A stretch of DNA of 64,000 nt from Magnolia sinica. Taxonomy: Eukaryota; Streptophyta; Magnoliopsida; Magnoliales; Magnoliaceae. The stretch lies in the NCBI RefSeq assembly GCF_029962835.1, contig NC_080578.1, forward strand, positions 53,189,001-53,253,000. The letters run 5' to 3'. Each line of letters begins with the position of its first letter. The first letter of the stretch is position 1. Under the pieces are notes generated by a model. That model was not told the DNA's origin and did no database searches. It saw only the letters and a list, made by a program, of their open reading frames with translations. Shown piece after piece: positions 34,894-45,771 of this stretch. Made by a program: the position numbers and the translations under genes.

Positions 34894-35553
34894 TCATTCA
34901 TGGGTCTCGACCCGAGGGTCTAATGATTTGATCATGGTTACCTCGGCTAGACCTTTCACGGCCATTACATAGCAGCGCCTTGCATCCTGTTGGTCACATT
35001 TGATGACTCCCACTCTCGACTCAGTCGAAAATTTCATGGAGAGATGGTACGTCGACACGACAGCTTGGAGAAGACAAAGAGAGGGCCAATCGAGGATGGC
35101 ATTGTAGACTGATGGTTGGTCGTCTATCAAAAAGTTGACCATCACCATTGCGTGATGCGAAAAATTTTTGGCAAAGAGTGGCAAAGAGATTACTCCTTTA
35201 GGGAGGGTTTGTCCATCAGAGAATCCGATCAATTGGGTGTGAATTAGTCGTAATGCCGACCATTCGATGCTCATTTTATTGAATGGTTGAGTAAACAGTA
35301 CATCCACGGACGATCCTGTATCAACGAGAATATGGAACACCTTGCAGTTTGTTACAGTGAGGGTGATGACTAAGGTGTCATCATGAGGATGGTGAATGCC
35401 CCAAGCATCTTCATTGGTAAAAGATATGCAATACTTCTCCTTTTTTCTCTCTTTTGAAGGCTGAGCTAAGATCAGGATCTCGGATTCAGGTCGAATGATG
35501 CTCCACATGATTTTTTCGAGCATTATTTGAGTCGCCCCTGCCTTGGGGACCAT
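34894..35553 (-). pseudogene. Tat-type protease domain
   Basis: The longest open stretch in this element, 219 codons, contains ISFTNEDAWGIHHPHDDTLV, typical of the Tat lineage just before the protease. ILVDTGSSVDVLF follows, with the aspartic protease DTGSS active site, then NAILDWPSLCLLQAVVSTYH where intact relatives have 'AILGRP.L'; the G of ILG is D here. The domain would process the gag-pol polyprotein. Flanking frames are broken. Confidence 0.87.
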
Positions 35554-37111
35554 CGACGTCGATCAGTTGTCACCTGAACGTTCTTCCATCGTCCCAGTTC
35601 TTTCGACGTGTTCTCTAAGATGGCCTTCTCAGATGAGTCTCTTGATTTCTTCTTTCAAGTGGTAGCAATCACTCATATTATGTCTATGGTCGCGATGATA
35701 ATGGCAGTACTTATTCTTGTTCCACTGATTCGAATTGCTTCGGAGTCTATCTGGCCAGTTGACGAATCCTTCGCCCTTGATTTCCATCAATACCTGCTCT
35801 TACAGATTATTGAGCGGGGTATACGTTAAGATTTTATGGTTAGGCCACTTACCCGATTTATATTTGTCCTGGGACTGATCATCCTTACTCTTCTTACAAC
35901 TAGCCGAGTCAACTTCCTTTTTTGCTAATTCTTTGGCCGGGACTTTTGCATTTTGGGCGACCTCACACATGATTCGAGTTTCTTCGGCATCCGCATATTT
36001 ATCCGATCGGGCCATGAATTCAGCTAGAGTAGTAGGCAGGTTCTTGTCTAAGGATGCAAAAAATGATTTATGTCTAACACCTTGCATGATCGAGTTAAGT
36101 ACTGTCTCGTCCAAATGTTTCCAAACCTAGAGAGACTCGAAGTTAAAGCGCTTGATATAATCCTTCCGTAGCTCTCCCTCTTTTTGAACTATATTATTCA
36201 AGTGCACAGATGGCTTCAAATTTTTCTTCCCACCAATGAAATTGGTGAGGAAAGCATCGTTGAGCTCTGTAAATGAGATAATGGACTTTGGTTTTAATTG
36301 TTTGAACCAAAGCCGAGCCATGTCGGCCAAAGTAAGGGAGAAGGCTCAGCACATCACGGCGTCTGAGGTATCATGCAATTTCATATACATCCAAAAGGAC
36401 TCGATGTGCTTGGTTGGATCGAATTTTCCAGTGAAGTGCGTGATCTGAGGTAGGCGGAATCGTTCCGATAGCCGAGCTTGCATAATTTCTTCTGTAAACA
36501 GGAATGCCTTCACCTCAGGTCTTGTCAACCAAGATTACAATTTTTCTTCATGTTTGTCATCTCTTCCTGTAGTTCTCTCCGAAAATCCTGAAGGTCAGCT
36601 TTCCAAGGTTCGTCGCTATCAGTCGTACCCTCGACTGGGGGCCTACTGTGCCTTCTCTCATCTATTTCTTGTCGAAGATCAGTGGTAGGCAGCGGGGCGG
36701 TCACGGAATGATAGGGTGTAGGCTCAGGCGGACGCTAATGTTGGCTTTGTTGAGGGACAAATCATAGAGCAACGGGCTGAGGATCAGTGAATTGTTGTGG
36801 GGCATTTGCCAGACCACCATCATGTTGGGGCTGAACTTGCTGGCGATGGATCTGTTCTAGTATTTGCTTCATGTAGTTCATGTCGGTCCTAAGTTCCTGG
36901 ACCTCCCTATCCAACCGTTCATTTCCTCGATTCCATTGAGTGTTCCTAGTCGAAACGAAGGTTGCCAGATGGGCCACGAAACTTGTTGATTATCGGATCG
37001 GTTCTGGGCCCCTTGGGCTCCATTCGTACCCAGCGGGCCTTCTGTCACCGGTGGTCCAGTGACAGCGACCTCATTGGGCTCATTCTGGACGGTTCTCCTT
37101 GTTCTTGCCAT
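35554..37111 (-). pseudogene. Tat-type gag remnant
   Basis: The start MARTRRTVQNEPNEV (from 37111) and several open pieces follow in order: MNYMKQILEQIHRQQVQ, then LPQITHFTGKFDPTKHIESF, SFTELNDAFLTNFIGGKKN, and RKDYIKRFNFESL. A zinc-binding region with CHYHRDHRHNMSDCYHLKEE lies at about 35640-35720. The order and motifs match gag of Tat/Ogre-type elements (retrotransposon gag family). Frame changes near 36130, 36340 and 36760 break it. Confidence 0.85.
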
Positions 37112-37166
37112 TGGAGATTTTTTTGAAGCTTTTTGATAGAGCTAAGAAGATGAATTTTTGTATCAC

Positions 37167-37186
37167 TTCCCATAAACGGCATCAAA
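37167..37186 (-). other. primer-binding site of the Tat element (decayed)
   Basis: On the minus strand TTGATGCCGTTTATGGGAAG lies one base past the 5' LTR. It resembles the TGGCGCCGT...GGGAA PBS common in Tat elements, with changes at the start. Confidence 0.55.
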
Positions 37187-37187
37187 T

Positions 37188-38059
37188 TGTTGATGCAAAA
37201 AACTGGTGTGCCCTCCTCTGATCCTTCACCTGCACAAGAAGAAGACAATGGAGACCCTGGCTGGGGCGGGGGACCCTCTGATGCCAAAGTTAGGACTAGA
37301 ATCCTGTTGAAGGGTTCTCGGGAAGAGTTTTTTGTGTATCTTTCACCTTTGAAGTCTCCTATATTTATAGGAAGGGGAGGATCCCATCTGCTAGGATTCC
37401 TTTCCTGATATCTTGGAGATTTGGTGTCAATCCAATGTTGTATTCCAGCCGACTCCGAGATCCTCGAGATCGGGGGTCTTTTTTACTGGATTTTTGGGGA
37501 GGTGTTTCTTTATACACCATTTCTTCCCTTTCTCAATAGATTTTACCGATCATGTCGGGCCTGGCCAACTCTACTGATGAATGAGTCTCGGCTAGCTATA
37601 ACATGTTGTGCTACTTGCACTCTCTCAGATGAGACGAGACTGATCCATAATTAGTATGTTTTCTTAATCTGATTGCTGACTCTGTTAACCGACCTCAAGA
37701 TGGGTCGGTTTTATGTTCAGTCGTGTGGCTTCTGAGCTTCGAGCCTTAGTCGGCCTCTTTGGATTCCGCTACCTCGTTTATCGAGCCAACTCCACGTTTC
37801 GGTCCTTAGTCAGCCTCTTTGGATGTTGCTGTCTCGTTTATTGAGCCAACTTCGCGCATCTCATAGGTTCCACTTTATGTATCTGGACTTTGTAATCTCA
37901 GTTTGGATTAGTTCCTTGTGATCCGAGTCAAGTCTCTCCTTTAGGCTTTCGATATGAGTGCCTTGGTTGGGTTTGTTGCTTCGGGTTCTCGGGCGGTATT
38001 AGTAGAGTTGGTCCATTCCATAGCCGAGTCTCTAGACTCATACTTACTTTTCCCCAATA
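37188..38059 (-). repeat. 5' LTR of the Tat element
   Basis: Partner of 28111-28983, ending in CCCCAATA before the GAAAT duplication at 38060-38064. Confidence 0.88.
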
Positions 38060-38241
38060 GAAATAACTTTAGTTATCTACTCATAGTTCTAAAACTTGCT
38101 GATTCTACTGGAAAATCAGCTGAGTCAAGTTAACTGGTATATATTACAAAAAATCTCATATATATACCACAAACGTCAAGTTGAGTTAAGTTTCTTGGTT
38201 TTTGAACTATAGTTCATATAAGGTTAAACAAAGATCGAGTT

Positions 38242-38401
38242 TGTTAGTCTAGACGTTGTTCTAGGGTGTTTTGGTGTTTTGTCAGGTTATTGACAAAGAG
38301 GGAGATTAAAAGTGCCCTGGTTGGTCAATTAGCGTGAGCGTTGAGTCAGCTGGACAAAAGAGCCACATAGGAAGATTGATCAAGCGCCTACCTCAACTGG
38401 A
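38242..38401 (+). repeat. direct repeat (with 47165-47322): purine tract plus LTR start
   Basis: TGTTAGTCTAGACGTTGTTC, GACAAAGAGGGAGATT and AAAGTGCCCTGG follow in the same order and spacing as at 47165. The G-rich GAGGGAGAT before AAAGTGCC looks like a polypurine tract next to a 3' LTR start. Confidence 0.8.
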
Positions 38402-38499
38402 GGTTTTAAATCAGGTTCACCTCAAACCGGAGGATAGATAGGAGGTTAGTTCTTGAAAGGAACCCCTGTTAGCCGAAATTGGCTAGCTACCTCTCCTTG

Positions 38500-38839
38500 A
38501 TTTTGGCGGCCCGTGTCACCATGAACGGACCTACAACTTCTTTGCATCCAATCACTCTCCCATGCTTGAACCTCCGTCCATCACTGTTTTTGTTGATAAT
38601 GATAATGTTGAAATTACTCCTGCATCTGTTGCAAACATCCTTGGCCTTACTCTGTCGCATGTCGGTCTCTCGAACATGGACCTTGAGGATGTTGAAACCT
38701 GGTCCATGGTTACTAAATTTCTCTATCATGGTCGTGATATTCCCTGGTACCAAGGCAATGCGCTAAAAGCAAAACTCATGGAACCACAGTATTATGTTCT
38801 ACATAGCATCTTCACCTCCAACATATATCCTCGAGGTAG
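38500..38839 (+). pseudogene. 'putative plant transposon protein'-like ORF, 5' part
   Basis: In frame from about 38500 the translation includes HERTYNFFASNHSP, then ITPASVANILGLTLS, ETWSMVTKFLYHGRD and LHSIFTSNIYPRG. The order of an F(Y/F)A(N/S) motif, an 'I....VA.ILGL' motif and a later 'I.P.GS..' motif resembles the plant transposon protein domain found in some non-autonomous retroelements (PF20167-like, from memory). The frame is cut by the Athila-like element at 38840 and continues exactly after its TSD at 45772. Function is unknown. It may be a capsid-like or adaptor protein of a large LTR element. Confidence 0.6.
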
Positions 38840-39860
38840 TGATGTTTTGTTTAAACCAACATGATTTAAATGATTTTTTAAACTCGCAAGTATACGAATC
38901 AGATGTAGATACGGTACGTATTACGAGATCGTTCCCACGAGGACTGGTCGTCACAATTCAAATATATGATTCTCCTTAACTAATCCAACAAATAATGGAA
39001 TGAATTACTAAGCACAATTTTATGAAAAATAATTAATTAAGAACAGGGAAGAAAATTCAATCAGAGAGAGGGCACTAGGACTTTCGAATCCACCCCTAAT
39101 TATCCTAACCCTTGTTTTGTTTGTTGATTCACCTTGATCTAGATTGATACCACTTAAATAGAGAAAGCACAATCTGTGTCCTTAATCGGGCATACAAACT
39201 GTCTAATTCCTTTAAGCAATGCCATGAATGACATATCCCATATCCTTGGTTGGGTACATGGAATGTACATTCATTAAAGCATCCTGTTTCTTCCTCTATA
39301 GGAAACTTGTTCTTGATCAGACACAAGTACCTATAATAAGCATCCAAACAACATCCATATATATACTTTAATCAAGTTCATAGATGGAGAAGTATAGAAT
39401 TTAAACCCATAAAGCCCACTTAAAGAAAGAAACAAATTAATTGAAATTCAAAGTAAATCAACCAATACAAGAGCTAATCAAATTAGGGGCTTCATCTCAG
39501 CCCTAGCTGAGAGATTAGTGACCCATAAAATTCATGAAAAATATTAAATAAAATTCATAAAAATTAAACACCAAACCAATCGATCTCTCTCTTCTTTCTT
39601 CTCTTTCTTCTCTTTCTTCTCTTCCTTGCTCCAGATCTGGAATCCCCTGGTTCTGAATGACTCCGAATGGTTCTCTGGATTCTATCCCGTGCTCTGGAGA
39701 CTTTGGATCATGAAATCCATGCCTTTAACATCAATTTTCAATTAACGCTCCTGACTTCATCCTGTAACAAAAATACAATTAAAATACTCCATTAAGCATT
39801 ATCATATACGTAAAATCTGGTAATTACTGGGGTCTGATATGCAATATTTGACCCTGATCA
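38840..39860 (-). repeat. 3' LTR of the Athila-like element
   Basis: On the plus strand from TGATGTTTTGTTTAAACC to GACCCTGATCA. A CTTTCTT-rich tract lies near 39590-39630. From 39265 to the end (596 bp) it is identical to the 5' LTR; all 14 differences fall in the first 425 bp. Confidence 0.95.
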
Positions 39861-39872
39861 CAACCCCCAACC
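39861..39872 (-). other. polypurine tract of the Athila-like element
   Basis: The sense strand reads GGTTGGGGGTTG directly before the 3' LTR, preceded by GGGACTAGCAAAATGCT, a combination typical of Athila-type elements. Confidence 0.82.
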
Positions 39873-41250
39873 AGCATTTTGCTAGTCCCGAGCAAAACAT
39901 GCGAAAAATAATTTTAGAAATAAAAGACGATTCCTGTAAACTCAAGTGACTTGTGAACAGACAGCTGAGATGTGAAAATTCTAAGATTCATGAATGGTAA
40001 GTAGAATTTTCTCCTGAAATCAAGCTCACAGTAAACTTCATAATCAAGTTCAACATATTAATCCATTAATTAGAACATTTCTGAACATCGAGCTCCATGA
40101 ATGTAAAGTGTAATCTCGACTTACAAATATTAAGAGATCCAATTGTCAATCTCATGATATCATTGGTAATTCGTGACAACCAAGCTTGAAACCAACACTT
40201 ATCTCACAGATTAATTTTTAATTTTACCAACCTTTGATTTTCTTTATGAGCAGTAACGTAAATGAGGGGAATCAAATTCTTACCTATAGGGAGCAAACCT
40301 ATGGCGAAAACTCGTCGCCTCATTTTTTATAAGTCAACTATGGAGAATCAAATCTATACCTATAGGAAGCAAACCTATGGTGAAGATTATGTGACTTAGC
40401 CTTTTAATTCTTCTTTTTACCAAGTTAATCATTCAGTTATCGAACCAAAACTTAATGTGCAAGCGAGATGTGATATGTAAAATCATGACTCAATCAATGT
40501 TCACAACGTCTAATCATGGATTAACAATTCAAAATGGACGTGAAATCAAGCGGATGGCCGAATCCAAGAGTCATTAGTTACCAACATCATGTAACTTATA
40601 ATGTTAAAATCACAACTATCCTTCAAAGTCACTTTGAATTCAATAGAAATTCAGAAAAAATTTTAAAATTTTCACAAATTTTCCTCAGGACTAAGAAAAT
40701 ACTGATTAGGTACCCTAATCTCCCACCCCCAACCGAAAATCTACATTGTCCTCAATGTATTAGAAATAAACAAGTAATGCACATGGGACAACGAAAAATA
40801 AAAGAGAAATGAGGGAAAGATAATACCTGGATGGAGAATCAAGAAGCTTTCTCAAAATTTGTGAAAAATTTCAACGTAAAAGCGAGTTAGCACAAGAGAG
40901 AATTAACAGAAGCGAAAATAACAAAAAGAAAAAGAAAAGAAGATCCTACCTATACCACTTTCGCAGTTCTCGATTGCATTTAGCGCATGCAACAAGCCTT
41001 TAAACCCCTAGGTTACCCCTAGTGGACGAGTTGTAGTCTCGTGAGGGTTTGCGGCAATGCTACCCACAAACATTGAACTAATGAATGAGAAAAGTGAAAT
41101 GGAATGAAAATTAAGCAATACAATAAAGCAAAAGGCTGGGTTGCCTCCCATGAGCGCTAAGTTTAACGTCTTCAGCCAGACAAGAACGGACCATGAATGA
41201 AATAATCTTTATAACCGGGGTCCGCCAAAGAAATTACCTCAACACTTTCA
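39873..41250 (-). other. non-coding 3' region of the Athila-like element with conserved motifs
   Basis: No protein is supported. Two copies of ACCTATAGG(G/A)AGCAAACC followed by TATGG lie at 40282-40304 and 40358-40380, and both recur in the element at 51431-60132. TCTACATTGTCCTCAATGTA (40739-40758) is also shared. On the sense strand GGGAGGCAACCCAGC (about 41138-41152), next to TTAAACTTAGCGCTC, is the landmark that in Athila and related elements follows the end of pol. Its closeness to the RT stub therefore marks the internal deletion. Confidence 0.75.
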
Positions 41251-41625
41251 TTAACCGATCCCAGACAAGTGATGTGAGTTCCCATGAACTGTGCTATCTG
41301 AAATAAGGCAACTGACACTGTCGTCAAATAATTTAAGGACTTCTGCTCGAACGACTTCTTCTATGTTAGGATCACGCTTCCTTTGCATGTTATGCGACAT
41401 TTCCACAGCATGATCCATACATATCGTGGGGCATACTCCCTGTATTTCCACTATCTTCCGTTCAATTGCTGCCTTATATGCTCTAAGAACATTAAGCAGC
41501 CTGCTCGCCTTTGTCTTCTCAGAGTTGGAAGCTATGCTGTCAGGAAGAGTCTCAGAGGGATGAAGAGGTTCCACTTTCGCTCTCCATTTTTCTCTCCAAT
41601 ATAGGAGTAGAGTCGAGCAAAGCAA
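41251..41625 (-). pseudogene. stub of Athila-type reverse transcriptase N-terminus
   Basis: A 124-codon open frame just after gag-protease (five bases apart, on the minus strand) contains LLNVLRAYKAAIERKIVEIQ, then GVCPTICMDH and NIEEVVRAEVLKLFDDSVSC LISDS (split here). It follows the family order 'L..VLR.HK.AIGW.I.DI.GISP..CMH' and 'P.M.EVV..E..KLL..G.IYPISDS', which leads into the RT palm. Right after ISDS the similarity stops. The RT fingers and palm with the catalytic Asp residues, RNase H and integrase are missing. It may be translated by readthrough, but cannot be an enzyme. Confidence 0.8.
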
Positions 41626-41629
41626 TTAC

Positions 41630-44059
41630 TTAAAGGATTGGCATATCAATGTCAAAATACATTACCGATTGTGCTAAGCAAGTCTCAAGAGGATCTTCAA
41701 AAGATGTACGGAAGGAGTCCTGCACAAGGCTCTCGATCATGTCCACTTCAAATATGTCATCCAAATCTGAGGATTGTTGTCCTGCATTAAAAACATTGAG
41801 TTTAATATTCATGTTACCAAAGGACAATTTCATAACTCCATTCCTGCAATTGATAATAGCATTAGATGTGGCCAAAAATGGACGACCCAAAATGACTGGG
41901 ATCTGACTATGAAGATTCTGGACAGGCTGAGTATCTATAACTATGAAATCCACTGGAAAATAAAATTTATCAACCTGGATTAACACATCTTCAATAACAC
42001 CCCGGGGCACCTTGACAGATCTATCAGCTAGTTGTAATGTTACCTTAGTTGGTTTCAACTCACCAAGTCCTAGCTGCTCATAAACCGAATATGGTAACAA
42101 ATTGACACTCGCCCCTAAATCAAGTAATGCCTTCCCGATCTTATGATCTCCTATGCCGCAAGAAATGGTGGGAGCTCCTGGATCCCTAAATTTAGGAGGA
42201 GTGTTATGTTGAATCATGGAGCTGAACTGCTCTGCAAGGAAGACTTTCTTATGAACATTCTGTTTACGCTTTTGAGTGCATAAATCTTTAAGAAACTTAG
42301 CGTAAGTAGGGACTTGCTTGATAGCGTCAAGCAACGGGATGTTGACTTGCACTTTTTGAAACACATCCAAGATTTCATCAAAGTTATTCCTTTTCTTTAT
42401 TGGTGCCAGACGTTGAGGAAAGGGTGCTTTGGGCACATAAGGTGGCACATTAGTGGCTCTTGGAGAGTCAGAGAGCTTTTGGACTTTGGATGCATTGGTA
42501 TGGCTCTCTGCTTCATCTTGATCTTCTGTTTTAAAATTTGATTCATCCCCAGGCATCTCTATTCTGTTATCAATCTGCTTGCCTGACCTAAGGGTAGTGA
42601 TCGATTTGGCCTGTTCATGATATTGCCCTTGGTTGGAATTAGAGCCAATCTCATACTGTCCCTTTGGATTAGCCTCAGGTTGGCTAGGGAACTTGCCCTT
42701 CTCTCTCTCACTCAATGTGGCAGCTAGTTGACCCATTTGTACTTCCAGCTTGGCAATGGATTGTGCATTTGCATGTAAGCTTTGCTGGTTGGCCAGTAAG
42801 GTTTGTTGGGTGTCTTTTTGGAATTGGAGAGAACTCTGCATGAAAAGATGGAGTGTATCCTCAAGAGATGGTTTCCTTGATTGTGTAGGCAGTTGTTGAT
42901 ATTGTGGAAACTGTTGAGGTTGTTGACTGCCAACTTGGAGGTGCGGTTGCATGGGAGGATTTCCAGATGGTCCTCCTTGTTGTGGTCCTTTTGCCCAAGA
43001 GAAATTTGGATGTCTAGCCCACCCTGGGTTGTATGTGTTCGAGTAAGGATCATTCCCAGATTTTTGAAAAGTGTTCATAGCATGAACTTGTTCAGAGAGA
43101 AGTTCTTGGAATGCTGCACCAGATGGACAAGACTGCATAGGATGGGCAAGACTAGAACATGTGGCATATGCCTCGACTTGAGCTGTTTGTGGTGGTCCAT
43201 TATTTAATACCAGAGCATCAACTTTCTTTGTCAGGTTATCAAGCTTGGCGCTCAGCTCTGGCATGACTCCTATCTCATATATACCACCTCTCTTTTGTGG
43301 TTGGGGACTTCTGTCACCTCTATTTGAATAATCCCATTGCTGGGAATTTTCGCACAAGGTTTCAAAGAAGTTCCACGCTTCGACATCACTTTTGGTCATG
43401 AATGACCCTCCACTGGTGGCATCAACCATGCGACGGTTCTGTGGTGTCAGACCGTCATAGAAGTATTGAACTTGTTGCCACTTCTCAAAACCATGGTGAG
43501 GACATTTAAGAAGCAAGTCCTTCCATCTTTCCCAACATTCATGAAAGTGCTCGCCCTCTTTTTGTGTGAAGTTAGTAATTTCTCTACGGAGGGCATTGGT
43601 TTTGTGAACGGGGAAGAACTTGTTTAAGAACTTCTTAGACAGTTGGTCCCATGTAGTGATAGATCCAACTTCTAACCATGCTTTCGCCTTATCCTTCAAA
43701 GAAAAAGGAAACAAGCGTAGGCGGATCGAATCGTCTGAGAAGTTTTGGAACTTAAAGGTGGAGCAAATGTTTAAGAATTCTTTCACATGATGATATGGGT
43801 CCTCTTTGTCCAATCCATAAAAGGATGGCAACAATTGTATGACTCCGGGTTGAAGTTCAAAGTGTGCTGCTGTAGTGGTTGGCAACACTATGCATGAAGG
43901 CGCATTAAATTGTACAGGAGCTGAATAATCTTTGAGAGCTTTAACTTCAGTCTCATTCGCCATTTCAACAAGATTATTTCTCAATCTTTCACGAATTGTT
44001 CTTTCAATCTCAGGATCAAACGGTGCTAGTTCTATATTCAGAGATCTACGTTCTAGCAT
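41630..44059 (-). CDS. Athila-like gag-protease polyprotein, intact frame
   Basis: An uninterrupted 809-residue frame starts with ATG at 44059, about 670 bases after the PBS. Residues 75-245 form the retrotransposon gag core (FYGLDKEDPYHHVKEFLNIC, then FPFSLKDKAKAWL and FFPVHKTNALRREI). A Gln/Pro-rich linker holds a reduced zinc knuckle at 298-312, where C301, H306 and C311 remain but the first Cys of CX2C is lost. The aspartic protease covers about 630-735, with active site LLDLGASVNLLP (Asp647; Athila proteases commonly use DLG for DTG/DSG) and ILGRPFLAT near 723-731. Gag would form the cytoplasmic particle and protease would mature it. The intact frame, despite loss of pol, suggests recent mobilisation. 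Translation presumably continues only to the stop at 41630. Confidence 0.9.
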   Translation of the reverse strand: MLERRSLNIELAPFDPEIERTIRERLRNNLVEMANETEVKALKDYSAPVQFNAPSCIVLPTTTAAHFELQPGVIQLLPSFYGLDKEDPYHHVKEFLNICSTFKFQNFSDDSIRLRLFPFSLKDKAKAWLEVGSITTWDQLSKKFLNKFFPVHKTNALRREITNFTQKEGEHFHECWERWKDLLLKCPHHGFEKWQQVQYFYDGLTPQNRRMVDATSGGSFMTKSDVEAWNFFETLCENSQQWDYSNRGDRSPQPQKRGGIYEIGVMPELSAKLDNLTKKVDALVLNNGPPQTAQVEAYATCSSLAHPMQSCPSGAAFQELLSEQVHAMNTFQKSGNDPYSNTYNPGWARHPNFSWAKGPQQGGPSGNPPMQPHLQVGSQQPQQFPQYQQLPTQSRKPSLEDTLHLFMQSSLQFQKDTQQTLLANQQSLHANAQSIAKLEVQMGQLAATLSEREKGKFPSQPEANPKGQYEIGSNSNQGQYHEQAKSITTLRSGKQIDNRIEMPGDESNFKTEDQDEAESHTNASKVQKLSDSPRATNVPPYVPKAPFPQRLAPIKKRNNFDEILDVFQKVQVNIPLLDAIKQVPTYAKFLKDLCTQKRKQNVHKKVFLAEQFSSMIQHNTPPKFRDPGAPTISCGIGDHKIGKALLDLGASVNLLPYSVYEQLGLGELKPTKVTLQLADRSVKVPRGVIEDVLIQVDKFYFPVDFIVIDTQPVQNLHSQIPVILGRPFLATSNAIINCRNGVMKLSFGNMNIKLNVFNAGQQSSDLDDIFEVDMIESLVQDSFRTSFEDPLETCLAQSVMYFDIDMPIL

Positions 44060-44726
44060 AAACTATGTTATTAATATAAGAAAGAAAACTAAACTAAGAT
44101 ACAACCTATGATGAATAAAACTAAAGGAAAAAGTTATGAATTCCTAAAAACAAGAGAATGCTATGCAAACGAGAATTGGAAAGAAGAACCCGAGAAAAGG
44201 AGATGATGAATGTCTGTAAGATTTGAGAGCTCCTCCTTTTGAAGACAATGTTATTTAGCGCTTCCTTCCTTAATTCCTGTAAACAAAAGAGAAAACAAAA
44301 ATAAATTAAATTTACTAAAATAAAAAAATAAATAAGGAAAATAAAGTTTGTAATCTTAGAAATAAAAACTAAGTTAGTTTCTAAAAAGGGAAAATTTCTA
44401 AAACTAGGAAATAGAATATTATCTTATTGAAACATAACAGAGAGAGAGTCTTATCAAAACTAAAATAACTAAAGAGAAACTTTTGATTGTCCCACAAAAA
44501 CACATGGACTTTGGAACTTGAAACTTCCTAATAATAAAACCTTAATTCTAAAAATAGAAATTAGAAAAAATAGAAAATTTGGAAAGAGATTACCAAATTA
44601 GTAGTTTATGTCATGTCCCACAAAACAAGAAATAGGTTAGTTTCAAAAATTTAACCTAGAGTTAGTAAAAACCTAAGACTATGAATTATGATAAGAGAGA
44701 ATCCTAAATCCAATTGGAACAAAATA
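44060..44726 (-). other. 5' untranslated leader of the Athila-like element
   Basis: An AT-rich leader between PBS and gag start, without an open frame. The related element has a similar leader at about 57800-58590. Packaging signals would be expected here, but nothing specific can be pointed to. Confidence 0.5.
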
Positions 44727-44739
44727 GGCAACGGCGCCA
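44727..44739 (-). other. primer-binding site (tRNA-Asp type)
   Basis: On the minus strand TGGCGCCGTTGCC lies five bases after the 5' LTR. It is complementary to the 3' end of plant tRNA-Asp, as I recall it, over at least 13 bases. Confidence 0.85.
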
Positions 44740-44744
44740 AAACT

Positions 44745-45766
44745 TGATGTTTTATTTAAACCAACATGATTTAAATGATTTTTAAACTCGCAAGTATACG
44801 AATCAGGATGTAGATACGGTAAGTATTACGAGATCGTTCCCACGAGGACTGGTCGTCACAATTCAAATCATATGATTCTCCTTAACTAATCCAACAAATA
44901 ATGGAATGAATTACTAAGCACAATTTTATGAAAAATAATTAATTAAGAACAGGGAAGAAAATTCAATCAGAGAGAGAGCACTAGGACTTTCGAATCCACC
45001 CCTAATTATCCTAACCCTTGTTTTGTCTTTTGATTCACCTTGATCTAGATTGATACCACTTAAATAGAGAAAGCACAATCTGTGTCCTTAATCGGGCATA
45101 CAAACCGTCTAATTCCTTTAAGCAATGCCATGAATGACATATCCCATATCCTTGGTCGGGCATAAGGGATGTACATTCATTAAAGCATCCTGTTTCTTCC
45201 TCTATAGGAAACTTGTTCTTGATCAGACACAAGTACCTATAATAAGCATCCAAACAACATCCATATATATACTTTAATCAAGTTCATAGATGGAGAAGTA
45301 TAGAATTTAAACCCATAAAGCCCACTTAAAGAAAGAAACAAATTAATTGAAATTCAAAGTAAATCAACCAATACAAGAGCTAATCAAATTAGGGGCTTCA
45401 TCTCAGCCCTAGCTGAGAGATTAGTGACCCATAAAATTCATGAAAAATATTAAATAAAATTCATAAAAATTAAACACCAAACCAATCGATCTCTCTCTTC
45501 TTTCTTCTCTTTCTTCTCTTTCTTCTCTTCCTTGCTCCAGATCTGGAATCCCCTGGTTCTGAATGACTCCGAATGGTTCTCTGGATTCTATCCCGTGCTC
45601 TGGAGACTTTGGATCATGAAATCCATGCCTTTAACATCAATTTTCAATTAACGCTCCTGACTTCATCCTGTAACAAAAATACAATTAAAATACTCCATTA
45701 AGCATTATCATATACGTAAAATCTGGTAATTACTGGGGTCTGATATGCAATATTTGACCCTGATCA
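44745..45766 (-). repeat. 5' LTR of the Athila-like element
   Basis: Partner of 38840-39860; on the sense strand it starts TGATCAGGGTC and ends AAAACATCA. Confidence 0.95.
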
Positions 45767-45771
45767 GGTAG

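Larger units (their letters stand above)
28111..38059 (-). mobile_element. Ty3/gypsy Tat-lineage retrotransposon, decayed, with antisense gene
   Basis: LTRs at 28111-28983 and 37188-38059 are flanked by GAAAT (28106-28110 and 38060-38064). On the minus strand the order is 5' LTR (right), PBS, gag, gag zinc region, protease, reverse transcriptase, RNase H, integrase, a 3-kb spacer carrying an opposite-strand gene, polypurine tract, 3' LTR (left). That order, with an antisense ORF between integrase and the 3' LTR, is typical of the Tat/Retand group. The first 105 bp of the LTRs differ at about six positions, and most frames are broken, so the element is moderately old and inactive. Confidence 0.9.
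38840..45766 (-). mobile_element. young Athila-like Ty3/gypsy element lacking RT, RNase H and integrase (TR-GAG type)
   Basis: LTRs of 1021 and 1022 bp (38840-39860 and 44745-45766) are flanked by GGTAG at 38835-38839 and 45767-45771. On the minus strand the order is 5' LTR, PBS, gag-protease open frame (809 codons), a short RT N-terminal stub, a 1.4-kb non-coding region, polypurine tract, 3' LTR. The total of 6.9 kb is well short of a complete Athila element. With an open gag-protease but no polymerase or integrase it would depend on enzymes in trans. The LTRs differ at only 14 positions, so it inserted recently. Confidence 0.93.

Noticed and set aside
41649-43207. Plus-strand frames opposite the gag-protease frame
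   Set aside because: They are shadows of the 809-codon minus-strand frame, without motifs of their own.
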